Origin: Methanomassiliicoccaceae archaeon DOK
GTDB lineage: Archaea; Thermoplasmatota; Thermoplasmata; Methanomassiliicoccales; Methanomethylophilaceae
Reading direction: 5' to 3'
Assembly (NCBI GenBank): GCA_009911715.1
Contig: CP047880.1
Location: 434,001 to 498,000 of the forward strand
Length of the DNA: 64,000 bases
The notes under the pieces were generated by a model. It did not search any database. It was not told the DNA's origin and saw only the letters and a list, made by a program, of their open reading frames with translations. Position numbers and translations under genes: made by a program. Positions 42,003 through 49,769 of the stretch are shown here, one piece after another. Position 1 is the stretch's first letter. Each line of letters opens with the position of its first letter.

Positions 42003-44927
42003 ATGAACGGTAAGGCACTGGCATCGATGGCGGTCGTCGCCATACTTCTCGTCACAGCGGTCTGCATCGTCCCACCGTCGGATGCGACGGGGGACACGGA
42101 CGTGCTGTTGGACCACGGAAACGGTTCCGTCGAATGGACGCAGTCCTCCGGAGGCACGGTGGAGGACGTGCTCGCCGATGCGATGATCGGGCTCGGGGTC
42201 GATTTCGAGATATCATCCGGCACGATCTCCGTGGACGGTGTCTCCTCCAAGACGGTCGGGTCCTCCTCCAACGGAGGGTCTCTCGAGGAGTCCGGAGCGA
42301 CGGGGGCGACGGTCACCACGGAGTGGCACGTCTTCCTGTGGTACGGCTCCTCATGGGTGGAGACGGACGAGCTGTCCGTTCCGGCCGACGCGTCCGCGGT
42401 GGCGCTGGCGTTCTATCCCGACGGGATCGCGCCGGTGGTGACGCCGGACCACCCCTACGCTGTGACGATGTCCAGAGGGGATTCGTCGAACACAGGGAAC
42501 TTCGATGCCGACTACTCCTCCGGGGAGGAGTACGAGGTGACATGGTCAGAGACCGGGACCGCCCATGCCAACATCCTCTACGCCGGAGGATACGTATTCC
42601 AGAAGTACGGCATCGACTCCACAGGCACGGCAAGGGTCGTGTGCATCGACGGGGAGACCGGGGAGCACGTCTGGGAGTTCGAGTTCACCAGCGGCTCCAA
42701 CTACGAGTCGTCCACCCCGCTCATCGTCGGCGACTGGATATACGTCGCGACCATGACCGGGTACATCTACAGGATTCCGCTCTACGAGGGTCCCGGCGAG
42801 AACAACGCCAACGTGACGTCCATAGGCGGCGTCCCGTTCTCGGAGGCGAGCCCCGTGGAGGCCGTGCTGAAGGACTTCGAGGTCGGCAACACCTACGACT
42901 CGGGATTCTCGTCCATGGTCTTCGACTCCGGGGTCATCTACGTGACCCATTCCAACGGCATGGTCTACTGCTTCGACACCGACCTGAGCCTCATATGGTC
43001 CCAGATGCTGGACGGGAGCACATACCTGGTCGCCCCCACCGTCTACGACGGGTACCTCTTCACCGGCGCGCTCGACGGGCGTCTCTACGTTCTTGACGCG
43101 GTCGGGGGAGGGATCGTCGCGGACACCACGGTGGCCCAGTACAGGTACCAGTCCAAGGTCTACGGGGGCGTGGGGCAGGTCGCCGTCCAGCCCACGGGGA
43201 ACGGGACGTACACGCTGTACATGACGTTCTCCGATGGACTCGGGATGAGCCAGATCAACTGCGGGTTCGCGATATACGAGTTCTCCCCGAGCGGAAACGT
43301 GCTCGTGGAGAGGTACAGGAACGAGGACCTCGGCGACATGGGCAGGTACATCCTGCCGGTTGACACCCCCGATTTCAGGGGCGTGTACTTCGTCGCCGCA
43401 CCCGGCTCGGGAACCAACCTCTACCGCATAGACTCCGCTGGCAACCTTGAGACGATGACGGAGGGACTCGCGGAGATCCACTCCGCACCGGTGCTGGCGG
43501 ACGACCGCTACATCTACCTGGTCAGCTACTCGTCCTCGGACCCCATCTACCAGATCTCCCTCGACGGGACGATCGTAGGAACCGCCTCCTGTCCGTCCGG
43601 CGTGCGCAACTTCAACATGATCCCGCTCGTCGTCCTCGGCGACACGATCTTCGGCGGGACAGACTCCGGTATCTACAGGTTCGACGGCGTGTTCCCTGTC
43701 TATGTGGCACCCTCGCTCGAGCAGGGCCAGCCGCTGATCCTCATCATAGCCGAGATCGTCGCGGCGATCCTCGTCGCCCTCGGCCTCGTGTACGCCGTCC
43801 TGAGGTTCAAGGGACATGAGAAGCCCTTCAACTACCTCAAGACCTCGTTCCTCCACTACCTCTACGGTGACGACCAGTCCCACAACACGAGGAACAAGCA
43901 CAGGCTCAAGTTCATCATAGTCATCGGCGCCATCCTGACGTTCGCCGCTTTCACGCTCTGCCTGTGCGTGGGGTCCACCTCGATTGAGAACCCGGTGGAG
44001 GCCTACTCCGCGCTGTTCTCGGCGATATCCAAGGGAGGCGTGGGCCTGGACTCTCTGGAGACCACGATATACGTCTCAAGGCTCCCGCGCACGATCGCCG
44101 CGCTCGCGGTGGGGATCGGGCTGTCCGTGGCCGGATGCATCTACCAGGCCATCATCAGGAACCCTCTGGTCGACCCGTACATCATGGGCGTGTCCTCGGG
44201 TGCCGGGGTGGCGGCCATCGCCGTCATAGCGTTCGATTTCACGTTCTTCGGGATGTTCTCGTCCCATTCGATATTCCTGACAGCCATAACAGCCTGCATC
44301 GGAGGCCTCATCGCCTTCGCGTGCACCATGCTCCTGGCGGAGAAGTCGGGAGGCTCGGCGATCAACTACGTCCTGTCCGGAGTGGTCATAGGGCTCGCGT
44401 TCTCCGCCGTCCAGACCATCATGCTGACCATGGCCGGCAACAAGCTTAGCAACGCGCTGTCGTGGCTGTACGGCTCGTTCGCGGAGGTCACATGGTCACA
44501 GGTCGGAATCATCGTGTTCCTGGCCGTGTTCCTCTCCCTGGTCCCGCTGATATGGGCCAAGGAGCTGAACCTGGTGCTTCTGGGCGAGGACCAGGCCCGC
44601 CAGATGGGTCTGAACGTCAGACGTTTCAACAGGTGGATGCTGATCCTCGCCTCGATCCTGACCTCGGTCTGCGTGGCGTTCTGCGGAGTCATCGGCTTCG
44701 TGGGACTGGTCATCCCGCACCTGTGCAGGATGCTCCTGGGAAGCGACCACAGGATGGTGCTTCCCGCCTCGATATGCTTCGGAGGCGTGATGCTGATGCT
44801 CGCCGACCTTCTGGCGAGGACAGGCTACTACGGCATGGAGCTGCCGGTCGGCGCCATCACCACGGTGATAGGCATACCCGTGTTCGCCTATCTCCTGATC
44901 AAGAGGGGGAGGATGTACGATGGATGA
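42003..44927 (+). CDS. Fusion of ectodomain, PQQ-type beta propeller and FecCD/BtuC permease
   Basis: 974 residues from the ATG at 42003 (GAGG Shine-Dalgarno at 41992-41995; the TTG at 41997 is rejected). Order: signal/anchor helix (about 5-25), a DUF4430-like domain (about 30-135), a propeller with PQQ-type blades (about 160-560: ARVVCIDGETGEHVWEF, WIYVATMTGYIYRI, GMVYCFDTDLSLIWS), one transmembrane helix (about 577-600), a basic cytoplasmic linker, and a complete FecCD permease (about 634-974: SRLPRTIAALAVGIGLSVAG, GVSSGAGVAAI, GFVGLVIPHLCR). FecCD permeases normally lack any ectodomain. The 3' end overlaps the ATPase gene by 8 bases. Confidence 0.85.
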   Translation: MNGKALASMAVVAILLVTAVCIVPPSDATGDTDVLLDHGNGSVEWTQSSGGTVEDVLADAMIGLGVDFEISSGTISVDGVSSKTVGSSSNGGSLEESGATGATVTTEWHVFLWYGSSWVETDELSVPADASAVALAFYPDGIAPVVTPDHPYAVTMSRGDSSNTGNFDADYSSGEEYEVTWSETGTAHANILYAGGYVFQKYGIDSTGTARVVCIDGETGEHVWEFEFTSGSNYESSTPLIVGDWIYVATMTGYIYRIPLYEGPGENNANVTSIGGVPFSEASPVEAVLKDFEVGNTYDSGFSSMVFDSGVIYVTHSNGMVYCFDTDLSLIWSQMLDGSTYLVAPTVYDGYLFTGALDGRLYVLDAVGGGIVADTTVAQYRYQSKVYGGVGQVAVQPTGNGTYTLYMTFSDGLGMSQINCGFAIYEFSPSGNVLVERYRNEDLGDMGRYILPVDTPDFRGVYFVAAPGSGTNLYRIDSAGNLETMTEGLAEIHSAPVLADDRYIYLVSYSSSDPIYQISLDGTIVGTASCPSGVRNFNMIPLVVLGDTIFGGTDSGIYRFDGVFPVYVAPSLEQGQPLILIIAEIVAAILVALGLVYAVLRFKGHEKPFNYLKTSFLHYLYGDDQSHNTRNKHRLKFIIVIGAILTFAAFTLCLCVGSTSIENPVEAYSALFSAISKGGVGLDSLETTIYVSRLPRTIAALAVGIGLSVAGCIYQAIIRNPLVDPYIMGVSSGAGVAAIAVIAFDFTFFGMFSSHSIFLTAITACIGGLIAFACTMLLAEKSGGSAINYVLSGVVIGLAFSAVQTIMLTMAGNKLSNALSWLYGSFAEVTWSQVGIIVFLAVFLSLVPLIWAKELNLVLLGEDQARQMGLNVRRFNRWMLILASILTSVCVAFCGVIGFVGLVIPHLCRMLLGSDHRMVLPASICFGGVMLMLADLLARTGYYGMELPVGAITTVIGIPVFAYLLIKRGRMYDG

Positions 44928-45726
44928 TGTCCCGCTGCTCGAGCTCCGCGATGTGGAGAAGACCTACGAGGACGGCTACAGGGCCGTCCGCGGGGTGTCC
45001 TACAAGCTCGGCCCCGGCCAGCTGGTGGGCCTCATAGGCCCGAACGGATGCGGCAAGACAACGATGATGAAGTGCATCAACAGGATGCACGATCCGACGG
45101 CAGGCGACATCCTGATAGACGGGGAGTCGGTCCTCGACAAGACCCCCGGCGAGATCGCCAGGAAGGTGGCCAACGTTCCCGCCGAGCTGAGGGGCAGCTT
45201 CGGCCTGACGGTGTTCGAGACCGTCATGCTCGGCAGGTACCCGTATCTCAAGAACGTCTGGTGGGAGCCGAAGGAGGACGAGGACATGGTCCTCGACGCG
45301 CTGGAGAAGTTCGGCGTCGCCCATCTGAAGGACCGTGCGGTCGGAGCCCTGTCGTCCGGTGAGAGGCAGAGGGTCCTGATCGCCAAGGCCTACGTGCAGC
45401 AGCCGAGGCTCATGCTGGTCGACGAGCCCACGTCCCATCTCGACATGAAGTACAAGCTGGACGTCATGGAGTACCTCAACGCCATGGTGAAGAAGGACAT
45501 GACCGTGCTCGTGGCCGAACACGACATCTCCCTGATGGCGAGGTACTGCGACACCTGCATCATCATGAGGAAGGGGGAGATTGTAGGCATGGGCGACCCG
45601 AAGAAGGTCATAACCCCCGAGCTCATCGAGGACGTCTACGAGGTCAGCGCATCGGTCGGGTTCGACGACGACGGGGAGCTCTTCGTGCTGCCAAAGAGGT
45701 ACGTCCGCGGCCACGACACACTTTAA
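44920..45726 (+). CDS. FecE/BtuD-type ABC transporter ATPase
   Basis: 268 residues. Walker A GPNGCGKTT, signature LSSGERQRV, Walker B LMLVDEPTSHLD, and switch histidine in VAEHDIS. It is the motor of the FecCD-type importer encoded just upstream, with which it overlaps. The last gene of the locus; the Trm5 gene starts 24 nt later and may be read from the same transcript. Confidence 0.93.
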   Translation: MDDVPLLELRDVEKTYEDGYRAVRGVSYKLGPGQLVGLIGPNGCGKTTMMKCINRMHDPTAGDILIDGESVLDKTPGEIARKVANVPAELRGSFGLTVFETVMLGRYPYLKNVWWEPKEDEDMVLDALEKFGVAHLKDRAVGALSSGERQRVLIAKAYVQQPRLMLVDEPTSHLDMKYKLDVMEYLNAMVKKDMTVLVAEHDISLMARYCDTCIIMRKGEIVGMGDPKKVITPELIEDVYEVSASVGFDDDGELFVLPKRYVRGHDTL

Positions 45727-45750
45727 GAACGTCAGGCGGATGGGGTCGAC

Positions 45751-46749
45751 ATGGTCAGATGCGTGCGCGTGCCGAAGCGCGAAGGGGAGCAAGTGCGCTC
45801 AGCGCTGTTCGCGGAGGGTCTGCTGGACCTCGGTGCGAGGATCCGCTCCGAGGGTGACTGCCTGCTGATCCCGGTGCTCTGCGACTCGTACATGGACTAC
45901 GAGGTCGTGGATGCGGACATGGCTGTGCAGGAGCAGCGCCCCACGGACTACCGCGATGTGGCGGACGTGCCAGAGGATCTGAGGGACCATCTGCCATCGT
46001 CGTTCGATGTAGTCGGGGATGTGGCAATGATCAAGCTCCCCGACGAGCTGAGGCCATATGCGTCCCAGATAGGCGAGGCGCTTCTGAAGGTGAACCGCAG
46101 CATCCGCATCGTTTTCGAGGACCACGGAGTCAAGGGGGAGTTCAGGATCCGCGACCTGGAGAGGATCGCGGGGGAGGGGACCTCCGAGACCGTCCACAAG
46201 GAGTTCGGGGTCAGGCTGTACACGGACCCCGCCAGGGTGTACTTCAATCCACGTCTGAGCAGTGAGAGGGCCCGCATCGCAGGGCTGGTCCGTGACGGGG
46301 AGACGGTCATAGACATGTTCGGAGGGGTCGCCCCGTTCGGCACGGTGATGTGCCGTCTGGCGAAACCGGAGGTCGTGTACTCGATCGACCTCAACCCTGA
46401 TGCGGAGCACTTCGCCAGGATAAACGCGGAAAGGAACCACATCTCCAATCTGCATCCGATGACGGGTGACTCATCGGAGCTCGTCTACGGATTGCCAATG
46501 GCCAATCGCATAATCATGAACCTCCCGCAGATCGCGGACAGGTTCCTGCCCATTGCCCTGGACAGGCTGGAGCACGGCGGCGTCATCCACATGTACAAGA
46601 TCATCGAGAGGGAGGACTTCCCGCCGTTCCTGGAGAGGCTGGTGTCGGATGCCGCGTCGGGAGGGCACTCCATCTCCATAGAGCACTCCGAACTCAAGAC
46701 TTACTCCCCGACGATGAGCGTCTACTCTCTGGACATCACGAAGGGCTGA
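45751..46749 (+). CDS. trm5: tRNA (guanine37-N1)-methyltransferase Trm5-like
   Basis: 332 residues, Trm5/TYW2 class. D1/D2 N-terminal parts (VRCVRVPKREGEQVRSAL) precede a class I SAM methylase: VIDMFGGVAPFG (motif I), VYSIDLNPDAEHFARINAERN (motif II), and RIIMNLPQIADRFL (the N-L-P motif). It methylates G37 of tRNA to m1G, the first step toward wyosine derivatives. Homologs with a changed N-terminus can be TYW2, so the substrate is not certain. Confidence 0.85.
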   Translation: MVRCVRVPKREGEQVRSALFAEGLLDLGARIRSEGDCLLIPVLCDSYMDYEVVDADMAVQEQRPTDYRDVADVPEDLRDHLPSSFDVVGDVAMIKLPDELRPYASQIGEALLKVNRSIRIVFEDHGVKGEFRIRDLERIAGEGTSETVHKEFGVRLYTDPARVYFNPRLSSERARIAGLVRDGETVIDMFGGVAPFGTVMCRLAKPEVVYSIDLNPDAEHFARINAERNHISNLHPMTGDSSELVYGLPMANRIIMNLPQIADRFLPIALDRLEHGGVIHMYKIIEREDFPPFLERLVSDAASGGHSISIEHSELKTYSPTMSVYSLDITKG

Positions 46750-46788
46750 AGTTGTTTGTCCGCCGGCCCGTCCAGCCGGCGGAGGCGC

Positions 46789-47760
46789 TCAGCTGCCTTC
46801 CTCCAGAACCTCGAGGCCCCTCAGACCGAAGACCTCCGGACGCATCATCTTGGTCCTCAGCTCGCACTCGCGTCTGAACGTCTTGAAGTTCACAGTGGGC
46901 GATCCGTAGCGCTTGACGGCATCCCACATGCACTCCGTCACCACGCAGTGCCAGACCGTCCCGAGGAGTTGTCCGGGGACGGCCTTCCTCGACTCGGATT
47001 CGGCGACGATCCTGGAGTACTCCTTGTCTACCAGGTCCTGGGTCACGTACCTGAGCGCCATCTCGTGCTCGGTGCTGGTCCCATCCCTTTTCTCCTCGCG
47101 TCTGTTTCCTGTGGATGAGACCTTGAACACGCAGAAGCTCCTGTTTAGGACCTTCGCCCAGTTCGTTCTTCCGAACCGGTTCACGAACCCGTATCTCTTG
47201 ACAACGATCCCTTCCCCGCATCCGGCTCCTTCCGCCACCATCCAAGTGTTTTCAACATCGGCGAACCGCTCCAGGGTCTTCAGGTCGGGGCGGTCGATGA
47301 CGGCCAGCGGAGGGATGTACTCGATCCCGTAGGCGTCGAGGATCGGTGCGTACTCCTCGTAGGGGATGTACTGCCTTCCGTCGCATCTGAGCATCTTGCC
47401 GTCTCCCCAGGGGTACTCGGCGGACGTGTCCTCGGCGGTCACGTCGAACACGAACCATCTGTTCCAGGTCTCGGGTACGTACGATCTCACCGTATGGGGC
47501 ACCATCCACTCCCCGTACAGGCGGAGTCCAGGGAAGTCCCTGAGGAACCTCCCGATCCCGGGGTGCCCCTGGACGAATGTCGCGAAGGGCTCGGGAGGTT
47601 GGATCTCCTTGTTCCTGCTCATCGTGCGGACCTCTCCGTCCTCGGTGTAGGCGCACATGTTGGAGCCGTCCATCTTGGGGAAGATGTGGCAGACTCCGTC
47701 GAGGAGCCCTTCCGTCTCGTCGGCGTCGATGCGTTCAACATGCTGGTATCTGACGAACAT
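46789..47760 (-). CDS. T4 Rnl2-type RNA ligase
   Basis: 323 residues. Nucleotidyltransferase motifs: I, K29-M-D-G (FPKMDGSN); Ia/III, LYGEWM; IV, GEGIVVKRYGF; V, WAKVLNRSF. The C-terminal ~90 residues are helical. Rnl2-type enzymes join RNA ends through an AMP intermediate, mostly in viral or repair settings. It stands alone, flanked by convergent trm5 and the 47932 gene, and the AT-rich gap upstream suggests its own promoter. Confidence 0.8.
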   Translation of the reverse strand: MFVRYQHVERIDADETEGLLDGVCHIFPKMDGSNMCAYTEDGEVRTMSRNKEIQPPEPFATFVQGHPGIGRFLRDFPGLRLYGEWMVPHTVRSYVPETWNRWFVFDVTAEDTSAEYPWGDGKMLRCDGRQYIPYEEYAPILDAYGIEYIPPLAVIDRPDLKTLERFADVENTWMVAEGAGCGEGIVVKRYGFVNRFGRTNWAKVLNRSFCVFKVSSTGNRREEKRDGTSTEHEMALRYVTQDLVDKEYSRIVAESESRKAVPGQLLGTVWHCVVTECMWDAVKRYGSPTVNFKTFRRECELRTKMMRPEVFGLRGLEVLEEGS

Positions 47761-47931
47761 TTTCTTTCACTCCTCGGCCTCATCATCGGCCGTGAGGCGT
47801 CCTCAGACACATCTCGTATTTGAATGATTATGTTATAACAATCAAACATGATTTGTTAATTGTTGAAAACACATCGACTGGTAACTACAACTTCTCAAAA
47901 ACAATAAATAGATGGATGCGGAAGTGAACGC

Positions 47932-48189
47932 ATGACCTACATCGTCCGCATAGTGAAGGGCAGGTACGAGTATCTGTACGAGTGCCGCAGCAGAAGGGTT
48001 GAGGGGAAGAGGAACCCCGTCTCCGATCGCATATTCATCGGACGTGTGGATCTCGAGACGAGGGAGTTCATCCCCAAGAGCTATGTGGTGAAGGGAATGC
48101 TGGATGTGGAGAGGATGGAGGTCACGGGCAGATCGCTGCCGCGTGTGCCCTCCTGTTACCTTCCGATGTCCGGAGAGGTCACTTCTTGA
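47932..48189 (+). CDS. Small protein, possible transposase N-terminal remnant
   Basis: 85 residues. The sequence MTYIVRIVKGRYEYLYECRS, VEGKRNPVSDRIFIGRVD resembles the N-terminal entry of some IS4/IS1634-type transposases, but no catalytic DDE part follows, so it would be a remnant or an unrelated small protein. It overlaps the convergent dUTPase gene by 11 bases. No family is certain. Confidence 0.45.
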   Translation: MTYIVRIVKGRYEYLYECRSRRVEGKRNPVSDRIFIGRVDLETREFIPKSYVVKGMLDVERMEVTGRSLPRVPSCYLPMSGEVTS

Positions 48190-48667
48190 GCGGGTCCAGC
48201 GTGATGCCCGTCTGGCCCTGGTAGTTGCCGCTGCGCTGGGCGTAATCCTTGACGGTCTCGGAGTTCAGGGTCTCCATGACCATCTGGCAGAACCTCTCGC
48301 CGATCGGAATCTCCACGGGGTCGTCAGTGGCGTTGTACGCTCCGAGCGTGAGGGTCCCTTCGAAGCCGGCGTCAATCTTCCCGAACGCGCCGATGACCCC
48401 CTTCCTTATCCAGGTCGTCCTGAGCCACAGCTGGGCGCAGATGTCTCCTGCCATCCTGACCCTCTCGACCGTCGACACGTAGAACATGGTGCGGGGAGGT
48501 ATGGTCACGACGCCCTCCCTCTTGATCACCGGGTCGCCGCGAACCGATATCTCCGCGATGCGGAGGTCGTAGCCGTTGGGGGTGAGGCCCCTCTCGCTGA
48601 AGTCGCTGATGCCGATGTACCCTGTCATCAGGCTCTCCATGATGTCCCTGTCGGATAGGATTCCCAT
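48179..48667 (-). CDS. dCTP deaminase/dUTPase-family protein (probable dUTPase)
   Basis: 162 residues. The trimeric dUTPase/Dcd fold is clear: GLTPNGYDLRI, then LWLRTTWIRKGV, FGKIDAGFEGTLTLGAYN, GERFCQMVME and a C-terminal RSGNYQGQTGI. dCTP deaminases need a glutamate in the TLEL stretch; here it is a glycine (TLGAYN), which argues for dUTP hydrolysis only. The longer minus-strand open frame that covers the S66 gene is an artefact. It shares a single TATA element with the S66 peptidase gene (48690-48695). Confidence 0.75.
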   Translation of the reverse strand: MGILSDRDIMESLMTGYIGISDFSERGLTPNGYDLRIAEISVRGDPVIKREGVVTIPPRTMFYVSTVERVRMAGDICAQLWLRTTWIRKGVIGAFGKIDAGFEGTLTLGAYNATDDPVEIPIGERFCQMVMETLNSETVKDYAQRSGNYQGQTGITLDPLKK

Positions 48668-48689
48668 GCGACCCGGAATGGCTACATGA

Positions 48690-48695
48690 TTTATA
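48690..48695. promoter_or_regulatory. Single TATA element shared by two divergent genes (dUTPase and S66)
   Basis: TTTATA/TATAAA read from either strand. The dUTPase ATG (48667) lies 22 nt to one side and the S66 ATG (48719) 23 nt to the other; no second TATA is visible in the gap. Confidence 0.5.
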
Positions 48696-48718
48696 GAGTA
48701 TCCTCGAATTCCAGTCTC

Positions 48719-49732
48719 ATGATCGTGCCCCGTTTCATCAGGAAAGGAGACAAGCTCGGAGTCACCGCGCCCTCGTTCGGCGTGAACGACCCTCTGGACG
48801 CCAACAGGTTCTCCAGTGCCAAGGAGAAGTTCTCGGCCATGGGGTACGGGATAGTGGAGACCCCCGACGTCTACACCGCAGACGAGGAAGGCAGGTCCGC
48901 TCCCGCGAGGCAGAGAGTGGACGAGCTCACGAGCCTTCTGGAGGATCCCGAAGTCTCGTGCATATTCTCGGCCAAGGGCGGGGACTACCAGTTCGAGATG
49001 CTGCCCCTGATGGACTGGGACGCTTACGAATCGAACCCCAAGTGGTTCCAGGGCTATTCGGACAACTCCACACTCATGTTCAAGATGACGGCGGAGCACG
49101 ACGTCGCCACCGTGTACTGCGGCAACTTCGGGGACTTCGGCATGGCGGAGTGGCATCCGAGCCTGACGGAGAACCTGGAGTTCCTGGAGGGCTCCAGAAC
49201 TTCGCAGGACTCGTTCCCGTTCCACGCGACGGACTTCGTCGACAGGGTCACAGGCCTGGAGTCCTTCCAGGAGGACGAGCCCACCGTCTGGGGCTCGTCC
49301 GTGGGCGACTGCCGCTTCTCGGGCAGACTGATCGGAGGGTGCATGGACGTCCTGGCGTGGTTCCATGACAAGCGGACCGCGGACCCGTCCGGATTCGTCG
49401 ACAGGTACTCGGGGGACGGCATCGTCTGGTACATGGAGACCTTCGATATGACCGAGGACAGGATCCGCTCGATGCTCAGGGGGATGGAGGCGGACGGATG
49501 GTTCCGCGGATGCACAGGGTTCGTGTTCGGGAGGCCGCTCTTCTATCACGGCGAGACGACGTACACGGAGCTCGTCAGGGGAGCGCTGGCACATCTGGAG
49601 GTTCCGGTCCTGACGGACGCCGATGTCGGCCACAAGGCGCCGAGGATGACCTTCATAAACGGCGCGATGGCGGAGTTCTCGTACTCCGACGGCGGATGCT
49701 CGCTCGGGTACGACCTCCGCAGCGATGCCTGA
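48719..49732 (+). CDS. S66-family LD-carboxypeptidase / MccF-like peptidase
   Basis: 337 residues from the ATG at 48719. The nucleophile serine is in G-Y-S114-D-N, with the glutamate in WYMETFDMT and the histidine in DVGHKAP, the S66 triad. Family members cleave LD bonds of peptidoglycan or hydrolyse peptide-nucleotide antibiotics such as microcin C. An archaeon without murein more likely uses it for toxin resistance or scavenging of bacterial wall peptides; that is inference. Confidence 0.85.
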   Translation: MIVPRFIRKGDKLGVTAPSFGVNDPLDANRFSSAKEKFSAMGYGIVETPDVYTADEEGRSAPARQRVDELTSLLEDPEVSCIFSAKGGDYQFEMLPLMDWDAYESNPKWFQGYSDNSTLMFKMTAEHDVATVYCGNFGDFGMAEWHPSLTENLEFLEGSRTSQDSFPFHATDFVDRVTGLESFQEDEPTVWGSSVGDCRFSGRLIGGCMDVLAWFHDKRTADPSGFVDRYSGDGIVWYMETFDMTEDRIRSMLRGMEADGWFRGCTGFVFGRPLFYHGETTYTELVRGALAHLEVPVLTDADVGHKAPRMTFINGAMAEFSYSDGGCSLGYDLRSDA

Positions 49733-49769
49733 CGTCCCAGGCTTTTATCCGGCAAGACGATACTGCTTC

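Noticed and set aside
47932-48189. Complete insertion sequence
   Set aside because: Only a possible N-terminal piece is present; there is no DDE domain and no terminal inverted repeats.
48179-49633. 484-codon minus-strand frame ending in the dUTPase gene
   Set aside because: Only the last 162 codons are the dUTPase; the rest covers the S66 peptidase on the other strand and has no domain.
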